Numbered from the stretch's first letter, positions 32,590 to 43,400 are shown. The stretch is 64,000 nt of DNA from Alistipes sp. (GCA_017624955.1 JAGAMA010000025.1:80637-144636), one strand, 5' to 3'. Notes: generated from the letters alone by a model not told the origin. Translations and numbers: made by a program.

Positions 32590-33396
32590 TTATTTTTGAA
32601 GGTCCATAAGTTTGAATTTGCGTAAGTAGTCGGCGTTGCCGTACATGTGGTGGTTCTCCGAGAGATTCCAGAAGCCGCCCTTCGAGGTGGGATGTGCATC
32701 CCAATCGATGATGGCCCACGCAAGGCCGATTTCGTGGCCAGCCCGGAGCTGTGTGGGGCGCGAATAGGCGGCTCCCCGCTCGTCGGCATGGTCGAAGGGG
32801 GTGATGTAGAACTCCAGCGTCAGCTTTCCTCGTTCGCCCTCCTCGAAGGAGTAGTGGTAGGCATAATCGGCGTATGGAGGCTCTTTGAGCCACACCTGCG
32901 GTCCCCAATACATGCACCAATCCTCGCCGTGGGGCGGCGTGAAGATGTGGTAGTTCTGGGCATGGCAGCCATGGAACTTAAACCATGCCTGCCAAATATC
33001 TTTCGGCGCTGTGGGGTGGAAGCGGTCGATGAAGGGCCCTCCCGAGCAGTCGCCATCGACTACCACCTCGAAGATGTCGGTCTGGAGCGAATTTTCGCTG
33101 AAGCGCCAATAGTCGTCGTAGGCCTCGTAGAGGAAGTAGAGCCGTTGTGTCTCGGCACACCAGCCCACCTTCACGCTCACGCGGAGTGTCTCGGGGTTGG
33201 GCGCGGGATGCTTTCCCTCGTCCTCCTTGAGCGCCTGCTCCGTGATGCGATACTCGTCAGGCACTTTACGCCAATCGCGCCCCTTGCCGTCGATCGTGGG
33301 GAGTTCGTCGGGGGCGAATTGGTAAATCTTGAACTCCTGCGCTTCAGCCGTTAAACCGACAAGGCAGAGGAGCAGGGTGAGATACAGCTGTTTCAT
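32590..33396 (-). CDS. CBM9-like carbohydrate-binding protein, secreted
   Basis: 268 residues, signal peptide MKQLYLTLLLCLVGLTAEA. The single beta-sandwich has the CBM9-like pattern: a DGKGRDWRKVP entry, WCAETQRLYFLYEAYDDYW, TDIFEVVVDGD and a closing LAWAIIDWDAHPTSKGGFW. No catalytic domain is attached. Stand-alone proteins of this type occur in Bacteroidota pectin loci; ligand unknown. Its start codon shares one base with the stop of the PL11-like gene. Confidence 0.85.
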   Translation of the reverse strand: MKQLYLTLLLCLVGLTAEAQEFKIYQFAPDELPTIDGKGRDWRKVPDEYRITEQALKEDEGKHPAPNPETLRVSVKVGWCAETQRLYFLYEAYDDYWRFSENSLQTDIFEVVVDGDCSGGPFIDRFHPTAPKDIWQAWFKFHGCHAQNYHIFTPPHGEDWCMYWGPQVWLKEPPYADYAYHYSFEEGERGKLTLEFYITPFDHADERGAAYSRPTQLRAGHEIGLAWAIIDWDAHPTSKGGFWNLSENHHMYGNADYLRKFKLMDLQK

Positions 33397-35054
33397 TAGC
33401 GGGCGTTTTGGGCAGCCTCCTCAAAGACCTTGGGGAGCATGTAGTAGTTAAGGTCGGCACGCTGGTAGATGCTGAAGTAGCACTTCTCGCTCGCCTGCCA
33501 GGGGGTAAGGGCGGCAATGACGGGTGCATCGGTCTTCTTGCCCGAATGGTAGAGCTTCAGGGGCGAGGACTGTCGATGGCCATCCGCCAGGCGCAGCTCG
33601 CTTTTGAGCGGCGCTACGCCCTGCGTCACGCGCAGGCGCATGCTTGCACCGTAGTAGGTCGTAAAGGCGTTACCCTCGATGCTGTGGACGTTGTGGAAAC
33701 AGCTCGCGGTCGGGATGAGGTTGTCCGCAGGCGTTCTCTCTACGCCGTCGCAAGCGCCAAAGGCCCAGCAAAGCTGCACATCGGCAGGCATCCGCTCGCC
33801 CGTGACCTCCATCACAAAGCCGTGGCCCATGCGGGTCGAGTAGAGCCCCTTGCCGTTGTGGTCGATGGCGCACGAGCCGTAGATAATCTCGTCACAGCCG
33901 TCGCCATCCACATCGCCTACGCGCAGGTTGTGGTTGCCCTGTCCGGCATAGTCCTCGTTTCCGGCCGTGTTGCTGTCGAAGATCCAGCGCTCCTTGAGCT
34001 CCTTGCCATCCCAGTCGAAGGCGGCCAGCACGGTGCGCGTATAGTAGCCGCGGCACATCACCACGCTCGGGTGTACGCCATCGAGGTAGGCCACGCAGGC
34101 CAGGAAGCGGTCGCTGCGGTTGGCGCGTGTATCGCCCCAGTCGGCCAGGTTACCACGCGTAGGAGCGTAGTCGATCGTCTTCATCGCCGCGCCCGTCAGG
34201 CCGTTGAAGACCGTGAGGTACTCGTTGCCGGTCAGGATGCGCCCCTGGTTGCGGGGTGTGCGACCGGGGAACTCCGCGCTCGTGAAGCCCTTCTCGCGGT
34301 AGTCGGCCGAGGCATCGCCAATGACCTTGCCCGTGCCATCCACCGTGCCGTCCGAGGTCTTCATCACCACCTCGGCGCGGTTGTCGCCATCGAGGTCGAA
34401 GACCATGAACTGCGTGTAGTGCGCTCCGGCGCGGACATTGTGCCCCAGGTCGATGCGCCACAAAAGCTCGCCCGTGAGACGGTAGCAGTCGAAGAGCACA
34501 TTGCCCGTATAGCCGTCGTGGGCATTGTCGTGGGCATTGGAGGGATTCCACTTGAGGATAATCTCATACTCGCCATCGCCATCCACATCGCCTATCGAGG
34601 CATCGTTGGCGCCGTAAGAGTAGCTATCGCCTGCGGGTGTAACGCCGTCGGCAGGCTTTTGGAGCGGAATATCGATGTAGCCGATCGGGGCGTTGGCCGG
34701 CAATGTATATTGGCCGGCAAGCTGCTCCTGCTCTACGCCATCTACGACGGCTTTTACCGTGTAGCAGGCCTCGCTGTCGGTGGGGTAGTTGTCGCGGTAG
34801 AAGGTGCCCGTCGAGGCGGGTACTTCGGCAATCTTCTGCCCGTTGCGGTAGATGTTAAAGGTCGTTTGGATCGGGTCCGACGAGAGGTAACGCCACGAAA
34901 GAGCCACCTCCGAGGGGTTCTCGCGCACGGCGACAACGCCGCGACCTAACTTTTCACGCTGCAGACGCGAGTAGTCGTAGTTGGGTTGTGCAGAGATGCT
35001 CGTTGCCACGCAGAGGGCAATCGCTACGCTAAAAAGGGCCTTCAAAGTCTTCAT
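33396..35054 (-). CDS. PL11-type rhamnogalacturonan lyase, chimeric C-terminus
   Basis: 552 residues with signal peptide (MKTLKALFSVAIALCVATSISA). Residues about 24-412 follow the PL11 beta-propeller closely: LSWRYLSSDP, the calcium loops DVDGDGEYEIILKW and DLDGDNRAEVVMK, WGDTRANRSDRFLACVAYLDG and DVDGDGCDEIIYGS. PL11 lyases normally continue GHGDA... through the remaining propeller blades. Here, after STRMGHG (412), the text changes to a different beta-sandwich-like sequence (FVMEVTGERMP ... ELRLADG ... SPLKLYHSG) ending at 552. The family is usually over 600 residues. The fusion is in frame, with no stop or frameshift. Activity is doubtful. Confidence 0.8.
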   Translation of the reverse strand: MKTLKALFSVAIALCVATSISAQPNYDYSRLQREKLGRGVVAVRENPSEVALSWRYLSSDPIQTTFNIYRNGQKIAEVPASTGTFYRDNYPTDSEACYTVKAVVDGVEQEQLAGQYTLPANAPIGYIDIPLQKPADGVTPAGDSYSYGANDASIGDVDGDGEYEIILKWNPSNAHDNAHDGYTGNVLFDCYRLTGELLWRIDLGHNVRAGAHYTQFMVFDLDGDNRAEVVMKTSDGTVDGTGKVIGDASADYREKGFTSAEFPGRTPRNQGRILTGNEYLTVFNGLTGAAMKTIDYAPTRGNLADWGDTRANRSDRFLACVAYLDGVHPSVVMCRGYYTRTVLAAFDWDGKELKERWIFDSNTAGNEDYAGQGNHNLRVGDVDGDGCDEIIYGSCAIDHNGKGLYSTRMGHGFVMEVTGERMPADVQLCWAFGACDGVERTPADNLIPTASCFHNVHSIEGNAFTTYYGASMRLRVTQGVAPLKSELRLADGHRQSSPLKLYHSGKKTDAPVIAALTPWQASEKCYFSIYQRADLNYYMLPKVFEEAAQNAR

Positions 35055-35061
35055 TGTTCGG

Positions 35062-36435
35062 CTATTTTTGGGTGTAATTGATATTCTCTTCGCTTACCTG
35101 CTCGGCATTTACGACACGCTTGACAAAGTCGGTAACCTCGCCGACGGTGATGTTCTTCAGCTCGACCTCCCGAATCGGACGACGTGCATCGCCCTTCAGA
35201 TCATAGATGGCCTGCGTGCGCTTGCAGGTTACATCCTCCATGTAGAGGCCGCGGATGCGCGTGATGCTGTCCCGGTAGGTGGGCACCAGGTCGCGCCATT
35301 GGTACAGGACATCCATATCGACCTCCATCACGCGCTGCATCGCCTCGGCCTCGACACGCTTCATCCAGATATTCTCGACAAAACCGCCGCGACGGTGGTT
35401 CGTCTTGACGAAGAAGAGGCGGAAGACCGAGTCGCGCACCTCGCAATCGTGCATGTAGACATTGCGCACGCCGCCCGACATCTCGCTGCCGATGCCCAGC
35501 AGGACATGGCCCTGCAGTACGGTGCAGTTGCGGACAACGATATTCTCCGAGGGGGCGTTGAGTCGCCAGGCATCTTGGTTGCGCCCCGCCTTGATGACCA
35601 CGGCATCGTCGCCCTGATCAAATTGGCAATCCTCGATGAGGAAGTTGCGGCTCATCTCGATATCCACGCCGTCGTTGTTGTGGCCGTGGGCATAGACGTC
35701 GAGGTTGCGGACAATACCGCCATCACACAGGAAGAGGTGGATGGTCCAGAAGGGGCTTTCGCGGATCTTGAAGCTGTCGAGCAGGATATTTTTGCAACGG
35801 TTGAAGTGAATCAGGTGGGGGCGCATGTTGTTCTCGCCCACAGCCATCTGGCGCTCCTCGACGGGCACATCGGTCGAAGCCATCGTGTAGAGTTGCTTCA
35901 GGGCCTCCATGTGCGGCTTGGGGCGCTTGAACCAGGTGCGCCAGGTCCCCATGATCGGGGCGAGCGTACCCGTACCCGTGATGGCGATATTCTCGCACTC
36001 AAAGGCGTAGAGCAGGGGCGAGTAGTTGTAGCACTCCATACCCTCCCATGAGGTCATCACGGCCGGCAGATAGTCCGACGGATTGTCTGTAAAGCGGAGC
36101 GTAGCGCCCTCGGCCAGGTGCAGGTTGACGTTGCTGAGTAAGTGAATCGGGCCCGTGAGCCACTCGCCGTGAGGGACAACCACACGGCCGCCTCCCGCCT
36201 TGTTGCAGGCTTCGATTGCGCGGGCGATCGCCTCCGTATTGCTCACTTCGCCACCTGCCACAGCTCCGTAGTCGGCGATCGAGAAGTCTTGTGCCGGGAA
36301 GATGCACTCCCGAATCCCCTCCATCGCAAAGGGGGCATCGACTTCGATCGTTTTGTAGCTTACCACCGGATGCGAACAGGCCCCCGACATGAGGACGGCC
36401 AGCAGCGCCGCTACATGCAATAAGTATCTTTTCAT
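35062..36435 (-). CDS. Glycoside hydrolase family 28 lipoprotein
   Basis: 457 residues. Signal peptide with lipobox (LLAVLMSGAC), so probably attached to a membrane facing outwards. GH28 core: FSIADYGAVAGGEVSNTEAI opening, then NNDGVDIEMS, FDQGDDAVVIKAGRN (catalytic Asp pair) and GHVLLGIGSEMSGGVRN (the G-H-G/GS block). It is clearly distinct from the other GH28 in the operon, whose GHG block is different, so the two probably act on different oligogalacturonides. Confidence 0.9.
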   Translation of the reverse strand: MKRYLLHVAALLAVLMSGACSHPVVSYKTIEVDAPFAMEGIRECIFPAQDFSIADYGAVAGGEVSNTEAIARAIEACNKAGGGRVVVPHGEWLTGPIHLLSNVNLHLAEGATLRFTDNPSDYLPAVMTSWEGMECYNYSPLLYAFECENIAITGTGTLAPIMGTWRTWFKRPKPHMEALKQLYTMASTDVPVEERQMAVGENNMRPHLIHFNRCKNILLDSFKIRESPFWTIHLFLCDGGIVRNLDVYAHGHNNDGVDIEMSRNFLIEDCQFDQGDDAVVIKAGRNQDAWRLNAPSENIVVRNCTVLQGHVLLGIGSEMSGGVRNVYMHDCEVRDSVFRLFFVKTNHRRGGFVENIWMKRVEAEAMQRVMEVDMDVLYQWRDLVPTYRDSITRIRGLYMEDVTCKRTQAIYDLKGDARRPIREVELKNITVGEVTDFVKRVVNAEQVSEENINYTQK

Positions 36436-36446
36436 GGTGTTTTAGG

Positions 36447-38795
36447 TTATTCGGTTTTTGGGTCGTAGAGGTAAATCTGATCCAGCACAACCCCCTCGTC
36501 CAAGGCCGTAAAGGTCAGGCGGTGGCGCTTTTGGGGTGCGATGGGGAGTACCACGCGGCGTACGGCCCGGTTCGTCAGTACGTTTATCTTCCACTCCTCG
36601 CTGCGACCGCGCGTTTCGTAGGCAATCGGGTCGGTCGTGTGGCCATCGAGCGCGAGGGTGAAGCGCAGCTGCTCCTCGATCGGGTGGTTGGGCAGCAGGC
36701 ACACCTCGACCTCCACCGAGTCGGCCTCCAAGCCTGCACACACGAACTCGATCGTTTGCCCCTTGGCAACGGCGGCGGCCCGCTCCTCGTAGCCTAACCC
36801 CTCGCACAGCGTAGGCGACCCCGATGCGCAATCCGCGCCATTCCATTGGGCAAGCGGTGTCCGAGGTTGTGGCAACTCACGCGCGGCCGCGTCGCGCTTC
36901 ACGCGATCGAAGACGGGCAGGCGGCGCGGGCGGAAATCCATGATGTGATTCCACTTGGGCGTGTTGTAAAGTCGGGTCAGCGAGTCGATGCGGTCGTAGG
37001 CCTGATCGCTCTCCGCCCAATCGGCCTTGCCGTGGCGGGCCAGCTGCGCCTTGAGCAGCTTTTCGTTCATCAGTGTAGCCGCCTCGACGGGGTATTTCAC
37101 GAGTTGGAAGTAGGTTGCCTGCTTCTCCTCGGGGATTGAGCGCTCGGCCCGATTGACCGCCTCGGCCAGTTGCCCGTAGGCCGCAAGGCGTGTGCGGATC
37201 TCCTCCTCGCTCCAGGGTAGGTCGCACACGACTTTGTACTTCGGGTCACGCTCCTCGGTGCGTGTATTGCCCATAAATTCGGGTTTGCGGATGTAGGCCA
37301 GGCGGTAGTGCTCCTGCATGACGGGCGCGAGGCGCTTGGCGATTTTTGCGCCAAACTCACGCTCGAGGAAGGCGCGTTGATGAGCCTTCACGCCCTGCTG
37401 CTTGACCGCCTCGGGATTCCAGGCCAGGTCGAGGAACAGCTCGATCTGATACTCCAAGGGTTTGATATCGCCCACGTTGAGTACCCAAATCTTTTGGATG
37501 CCTCGCTCGTAGGCCTTCGTCATCTCGTGGTAGATGAGCGAGGGGTGTGCCGTACCGAGCCAGAGGTAGTCGTGCGGACGACCCCAGTAGGAGGCGTGGT
37601 AGTAGAGACCGTTGCCACCCTTGCGGGCACGCTCCTCGGGGGTGGGGAAGTGGCGGATGTAGCCGTAGTTGTCGTCACACCACATGAGCGTCACCTCGTC
37701 GGGCACCTCCAGCCCTGCATGGTAGATATCCAAGACCTCCTTGTAGGGGATAAAGACCTGCGGAATTTGCGCTACATCCTCATTGACATAGCGCGCAAGC
37801 AGTTCGCGCTGATCCTTCAGTACGCGCGTTAAGACCGCCTTCTGCTCCTCGATGGTTTTCGCACCGTTCATTGCGCCATCGTGTACGCCACGCATGCCGA
37901 GCGTGTAGAGGTTATCCGAGCCGGCTACCTGCTGCGTGCGCTCCTCCCAGAAGGCGAGGACATGACGGCTGTTGTGTACATAGTCGTAGTCGCCCACGCC
38001 GTCGCGCCGCCACTCGCCATTCGTGTTGCGCATCATTGGCTCGCAGTGCGAGGTGCCGATGAAGATGCCGAAGCGGTCGGCCACCTCTTGGTTGCCCGGC
38101 GTGAAGTAGAACGGCACGGTGCATTCGTGCATTGCGGGCCAAAAGGTGTTGGCACGCAGGCGCAGGAGCAGCTCGAAGATGCGCTCGTGGCTCTTCGGGC
38201 CGATCTGTCCCTCCACCTCGCTCGGCTCGTAATTCTTCCAGCTCCAGGGGGTTAAACCCCAATCCTCGTCGTTGAGGAAGATGCCGCGATAGGCCACCGC
38301 AGGGGCTTGTGTGTGGCGATAGTCGTGCGGAAGGCGGAAGTGCGACCGCTTCTTGGGCGTAGCATCGGCCCACCACTCCCAGGGCGAAACACCGATGAGG
38401 CGCGAAAGTTCCAGGATGCCGTAGGCCGTGCCGCGCTTGTCGCTACCGGCAATGATCAGACGGCCATCCGGCGCAACGGTGAGCAGGAAGGCCTCCTGCC
38501 GCCCCTTGAGCGGGGAGAGATCGACCCCTGCCGTCTCGATCAGCCTGCTTACCCCCAGCGTGCCGACCAGGATGGTGCTTTGGCTGCCGTCGGCCGATAG
38601 CTCCAGGGGCGATGCAAAGACCGCCTCCAGGTCGCGCTCCAGAAGCGAGAGGGCGGTATGCACCACCTGCTCTTCGCCCTCGGCGCAAGCGATTTTCACG
38701 GCCTCGCCCGAGTGAATGGCAAAGTGGGGACGTGTGCAGGCCGCAAGGGCCAGCACAAGAAGCATCAAAAGCGGAAAGCGGTGTTTGCGGTTCAT
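36447..38795 (-). CDS. Glycoside hydrolase family 115 (glucuronidase-like) lipoprotein
   Basis: 782 residues, lipobox LALAACT. GH115 blocks are seen in order: AGSDKRGTAYGILELSRLIGVSPWEWWAD (shown in parts), AYRGIFLNDEDWGL, ELLLRLRANTFWPAMHE, IGTSHCEPMMRN, VTLMWCDDNYGYIRHFP and WLGTAHPSLIYHEM. The C-terminal ~150 residues form a beta domain. Known GH115 enzymes release glucuronic acid from xylan or arabinogalactan; in a pectin operon a side-chain role on rhamnogalacturonan or arabinogalactan is likely. Confidence 0.9.
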   Translation of the reverse strand: MNRKHRFPLLMLLVLALAACTRPHFAIHSGEAVKIACAEGEEQVVHTALSLLERDLEAVFASPLELSADGSQSTILVGTLGVSRLIETAGVDLSPLKGRQEAFLLTVAPDGRLIIAGSDKRGTAYGILELSRLIGVSPWEWWADATPKKRSHFRLPHDYRHTQAPAVAYRGIFLNDEDWGLTPWSWKNYEPSEVEGQIGPKSHERIFELLLRLRANTFWPAMHECTVPFYFTPGNQEVADRFGIFIGTSHCEPMMRNTNGEWRRDGVGDYDYVHNSRHVLAFWEERTQQVAGSDNLYTLGMRGVHDGAMNGAKTIEEQKAVLTRVLKDQRELLARYVNEDVAQIPQVFIPYKEVLDIYHAGLEVPDEVTLMWCDDNYGYIRHFPTPEERARKGGNGLYYHASYWGRPHDYLWLGTAHPSLIYHEMTKAYERGIQKIWVLNVGDIKPLEYQIELFLDLAWNPEAVKQQGVKAHQRAFLEREFGAKIAKRLAPVMQEHYRLAYIRKPEFMGNTRTEERDPKYKVVCDLPWSEEEIRTRLAAYGQLAEAVNRAERSIPEEKQATYFQLVKYPVEAATLMNEKLLKAQLARHGKADWAESDQAYDRIDSLTRLYNTPKWNHIMDFRPRRLPVFDRVKRDAAARELPQPRTPLAQWNGADCASGSPTLCEGLGYEERAAAVAKGQTIEFVCAGLEADSVEVEVCLLPNHPIEEQLRFTLALDGHTTDPIAYETRGRSEEWKINVLTNRAVRRVVLPIAPQKRHRLTFTALDEGVVLDQIYLYDPKTE

Positions 38796-38810
38796 GGGGT
38801 GGGTGTTATG

Positions 38811-40454
38811 CTATTTCAAATACTCCTTCAGCGGGCAATCGGTCGCCTGCAACCCCTCGGCAATGCTTTGGGCGTTGAGTTGTGCACCCTTGAGCGAGGA
38901 GTGGGTATGGTCGCGGTTGAAGTACTCGCCAACGACACGCAGCCCCTCTTCGTAGCCCATCTTCTCGAGCTTGTCGCCCGAAAGTTTGTTCAGGTCGATG
39001 TAGTAGGCCCCTGCCTGCTCGGCCGCCTCGCGCGTCCACTTGCCAAACGAGTTGGTGTTGCGCTGAATCTTGCCGTTGTCGAACATGTTGCGCGGCGTGT
39101 GGCTCAGGACGATCGGAATCGCCCCCTTCTCCTTGGCATCCATGATAAACTTGCGCAGGTACCAGCCGAAGGTGTAGATCACCTGGTACATGCCCGTCTT
39201 CTCCATCTTGAAGACCTTGCTTTCGTAGCCCGAACCGGGAAGCTCGGCACGCGCCTTGCCCGTGTTGATCGCACCGGCATCGTTGTGACCAAACTGAATC
39301 AGCACGAAGTCGCCCGGTTGCAGGGCGTTATAGACCTTGTCCCAGCGACCCTCGTCGAGGAACGTACGGGCACTGCGACCCGCCATGGCGTGGTTCTCGA
39401 CCGTGATTCGCTCCTCGTCGAAGAGCTCGTGAATCACGCTGCCCCAGCCCCACATGCCGTCCTCTTCGGTGTCGCGGTTCTTCACCGTGCTGTCGCCAAT
39501 CGTGAAGAGCATCGGGATCCCCTCGCGGCGGGTAGCACCCGTCAGGGTGTCCTTCTCGATCGGCTTCAGATAGCGGGCCAGCTCCAACCCCTTATAGTTA
39601 CGGATACCTTCGGCTGCCGACTCGGCATTGACCCTTGCACCGAAGGCGCTCGTGTGGATGCGGTCGAGGTAGAACATATACTTTACCTTCTCCTTGCCGA
39701 ACTTCTCGAACTTTTGAGCCGTGATCTCGTTCAGGTCGATGAAGGGGATGCGCTCCTTTTTGGCTACCTGCTTGGCCCAGAGGCCGAAGGTCTCGTTCAC
39801 GCGCGTAATAATGGTGCTGTCGGCATCCTGCCAGGCGTTGCGCGGAGTGAGCGACATGAGGATCGGGTGTGCCCCCTTGGCCTTCACGTCGGCAATGTAG
39901 CGGCGCATATACTCGCCAAAGGTGTAAACTCTCTCCTTTACGCCCGTCTCCTGAATCGTTACATCGAGCGTCTCTTTGCCGATGCCGGGGATCGAGGCGC
40001 GGGCACGACCGTGGTCATAGGGCCCGTTGTCGTTGTGTCCCAGCTCGATGATTACCCAGTCGCCCTTGCGGATGCCCTTCAGCACATTGGGCCACAGGCG
40101 GTTGTAGAAGGTGCGGCTGCTCGTGCCACCCAGGGCGTGGTTCTCGACCGTGATTTGCTCCTCGTCGAAATACTCATGGGCGAAATAGCCCCACCCCCAT
40201 TGGCCGTTGTTACCGTTGCCGAGCGTGCCGGTACGCATCGTCGAGTTGCCGACAAGGAACAGAACGGGATTCTCCCCCTTGCGACTCGATCCCGAAATGG
40301 GACGGGCCGTGCGGGCGATGTTGAGGCTGTCGAGCGTGTTGTCGATCACCTGATTTACATCCTTCATCGGGGCGCTTACCTTGTTTTGCGCCTGAGAGCC
40401 AAAGCCTACGCCGAGGGCGCACAACAGGCTGAGGCAGAGTTTGAAACATTTCAT
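38811..40454 (-). CDS. Tandem rhamnogalacturonan acetylesterase-like protein (two CE12/SGNH domains)
   Basis: 547 residues, signal peptide ending in GSQA. Two SGNH hydrolase domains in one chain: domain 1 about 65-260 (VGNSTMR for block I, GGTSSRTF, LGHNDNGP, DRIHTSAFGA) and domain 2 about 300-547 (IGDSTVKN, AGRSARTF, FGHNDAGA, DHTHSSLKGA). Each retains Ser, Asn-His and the Asp-x-x-His pair. Domain 1 has GNST where the family consensus is GDST. These enzymes remove acetyl groups that block pectin backbone cleavage. Confidence 0.9.
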   Translation of the reverse strand: MKCFKLCLSLLCALGVGFGSQAQNKVSAPMKDVNQVIDNTLDSLNIARTARPISGSSRKGENPVLFLVGNSTMRTGTLGNGNNGQWGWGYFAHEYFDEEQITVENHALGGTSSRTFYNRLWPNVLKGIRKGDWVIIELGHNDNGPYDHGRARASIPGIGKETLDVTIQETGVKERVYTFGEYMRRYIADVKAKGAHPILMSLTPRNAWQDADSTIITRVNETFGLWAKQVAKKERIPFIDLNEITAQKFEKFGKEKVKYMFYLDRIHTSAFGARVNAESAAEGIRNYKGLELARYLKPIEKDTLTGATRREGIPMLFTIGDSTVKNRDTEEDGMWGWGSVIHELFDEERITVENHAMAGRSARTFLDEGRWDKVYNALQPGDFVLIQFGHNDAGAINTGKARAELPGSGYESKVFKMEKTGMYQVIYTFGWYLRKFIMDAKEKGAIPIVLSHTPRNMFDNGKIQRNTNSFGKWTREAAEQAGAYYIDLNKLSGDKLEKMGYEEGLRVVGEYFNRDHTHSSLKGAQLNAQSIAEGLQATDCPLKEYLK

Positions 40455-40473
40455 GGTATGATCTTTTTTTTGT

Positions 40474-43400
40474 CTATTGCTTCAGGTTTTGCTTAAATTC
40501 CACTTCCACGATGCGCAGTTCGTGGTTGGTCTTATCGCCATTCTTGGCCTTGAAGAGGTCCAGCTCCCCGGCAGCGGGGGCGGCTACCTCGACAATCTGC
40601 CCGAATTGATCGCTCTCCTCACTCGCGCCCTGCAGGCGAATCGTAATCCGATCCGACTCGACGGGTTTTACCGCGAGGTGGATGTAGCCTAAGCTCTTCG
40701 GCGTGTTGCCACTCCAAATCAGCTCCTCGTCGGCGTAAATCTCGATCGGGTAGCTGCGCATGCGCCACCCCGTGAGCTTCATACATACCTCATCAACGCG
40801 CGCCTTGCGCTCCAGGCGGTAGCTGATCCAGGCTGTGCTCGGTCGTCCATCGTTCTTCCACTCGCTCAGCTCGTTGTCGTCGAAGCTGTTGGCGGCCTCC
40901 TCCTGATGCACACCTGCCGTAGCCGATACGATAGGAATAGCTCGTTTCGTCGTCGTAAAGGAGGGGGCGAGCGGTGTCTCGCCACGGGTTAAGCGCCCCT
41001 CTAACTCCTCGCCTGTGAGGTAGCGGCTCAGGCCATCCTTGACCTCGATCGGCAGGGTCGAAAGCTCAATCTCTGCCCCCTGCAACCCCTCGGCACTTGC
41101 CGTGATGCGCACCTTGCCCGCCTCGGTGAGCGATCGCACTAGGGCGCGGTTGATACCGCACTCGACGGGAAGATCGCGCTTTAAGATGTAGTTATCTGCC
41201 CCCTGCGCAATGCCGCCACGCCACTCGGCAGGACCCTCCACCTCGAAGTGGATCAGGTGGTTGGCAAGCGGGCAGCGTCGTCCTGCCTCGTCCACCACCT
41301 CAAACTCCAGAAGCACCATATCGGCTCCGTCGGCCTTCCACCCCTTCGGATTTTGGATCGCCTTCAGGACGATGCGTCGCGGTTCGTCGGCCGTCTGCAG
41401 GGTGGCGCGGCAACACTCCTTGCCCTCGTTGTCGTAACCCACAGCCACCAACTCGCCCTCCTCGAAGCGTACATCGGCGAACGTGAAGAGGAAGCGGTAG
41501 CTCTGCTTACCACGGCCTAACGATTTGCCGTTGAGCCACAGCTCGACCTCCTCGGCCGAGGAGACGACATAGATCGGTTTTACGACATCCTCCTTGTAGT
41601 TCCAGTGGCCGACGATGTGGATGCGCGGCTGCTCGATATCGACCCAGCCGTCCCACATCACCTGATGGGCAAAGAAGGGATCTTTCGGGATGCGCATCGG
41701 GTCGGTGACACCACTGCGGCGGTAGTTCTCGTCGCCGCGGAAGTGGGTGTTCGTGTCCGAGAAGATGATCTTCACGCCGCCCGAGCTGACACGGTCGCCC
41801 GTGCCGGGGCGCTCTAACCAATAGTCGTACCAGCGGATGACGTTCTCGATCGTGAAGGAGTCCTGGTTGTGGTTGTAGGCGCTCATGTCTTTGCGCTGCT
41901 GACCGCGGTAGAGCATGCCCTGGTGGGATACCTTGTTGGCCTCGTTGCCGATGTGATAGGGGTAGGAGTACTCGTCCCAATATTTGCGCAGACCCTCGTC
42001 GCGGCAATACTCCATGGCCCACATCGGGTGGTGTTTGCTCTTGTTGATGTAGAGCATCTCGCCGCCATACTCCGCCTCGCGGATGTCGAGCATCTCGCGC
42101 GAACCGATGGCACGGCCACCGTGCGGATCGAACTTGTCGCGGATGGCCTTCATCTGAAGCATGTGGTCGCGCGAAATAGACTCGTTGCCACACTCGTAGA
42201 AGATGATGCTGGGGTTGTTGCGGTTGTAGATGATGGCATCGCGCATAAGCTCCATGCGCTGCTCCCATTGGCGACCCTCGCGGTCCTTCTCGGCATCGCC
42301 CGCAGGCATCGCCTGCATCAGACCCACGCGGTCACACGACTCGATATCCTGCTTCCAGGGGGTGATGTGCATCCAACGCACCAGGTTGGCATTACCCTCC
42401 ACCATCAGGCCGTTGCTGTAGTCGCTCAACCAGGCCGGAATGCTCATCCCCACGGCGGGCCACTCGTTGCTCGTGCGCTGGGCGAAGCCCTTGACCTGGA
42501 TCACGCGGTCGTTGAGCCAAATCTTGCCCTCCGCGAAGCGCGTTTTGCGGAATCCGGTGCGGGTTGCCACTTCGTCCACCTTGCGGCCATCGACCCACAG
42601 GGCGGTCTTGACCGTGTAGAGATAGCCGTAACCCCAGCTCCAGAAGTGAAGCCCCTCGGCCTCGGCGGCGGCCTTCAGCGTGGTTGTCTCGCCCGCCTCG
42701 ATGCGCGTGGGATCGCTCTCGAATTGGCGCACGATCTTCCCGTCGGGCGCGATGACAGAGACCTTATAAACGACCTCGCGGGCGCGCTTCGATTCGTTGC
42801 GCACCTCCGACTCGGCATGAATCACGGCCGTACGCTCCGCGATACGCATCTGATCGGCATAGATATAGACACCCGTTGTCCGGAGGTTGCTGTAGAGCGG
42901 AAGGGTTTGGTAGAGCTTATCCGTGACGTGCAACCACACATTCTTGGGGATGCCGCCATAGTTGGCGTTGAAGTTGCGGTCGCTCCATTGGTACTTGGTG
43001 TCGGTGGCGCGCTCCTTGTAGGCCCAGTTGTTGTCGATGCGCACGGCGATGACATTCTCGCCGCCATAATTGATGTGGGGCGTGAGATCGAAACCGACGG
43101 CCATCGCGCCGTTCTCGTGCAGACCGAGGTAGTGTCCGTTGATGTAGAAGTCCGCACCCTGACGAACACCCTCAAACTCCACAAAGACCTTCTTGTTCTT
43201 GTGCTCCTTCTTGAGGCGGAAGTGCTTGCGATACCAGACGATCGTATCCGTCAGGTCGTGGATATCGAGGCGGAAAGCCTCATCCTCGTTGAAGGGGCGG
43301 GGGAGGGTTACCTCTTTCCAATCCCCGTCCTCGAAATACACCTCCTTTGCCTCGGCGATATCCCCGACACGGAGCAACCAGGCGGCGTTGAAGTTGAACT

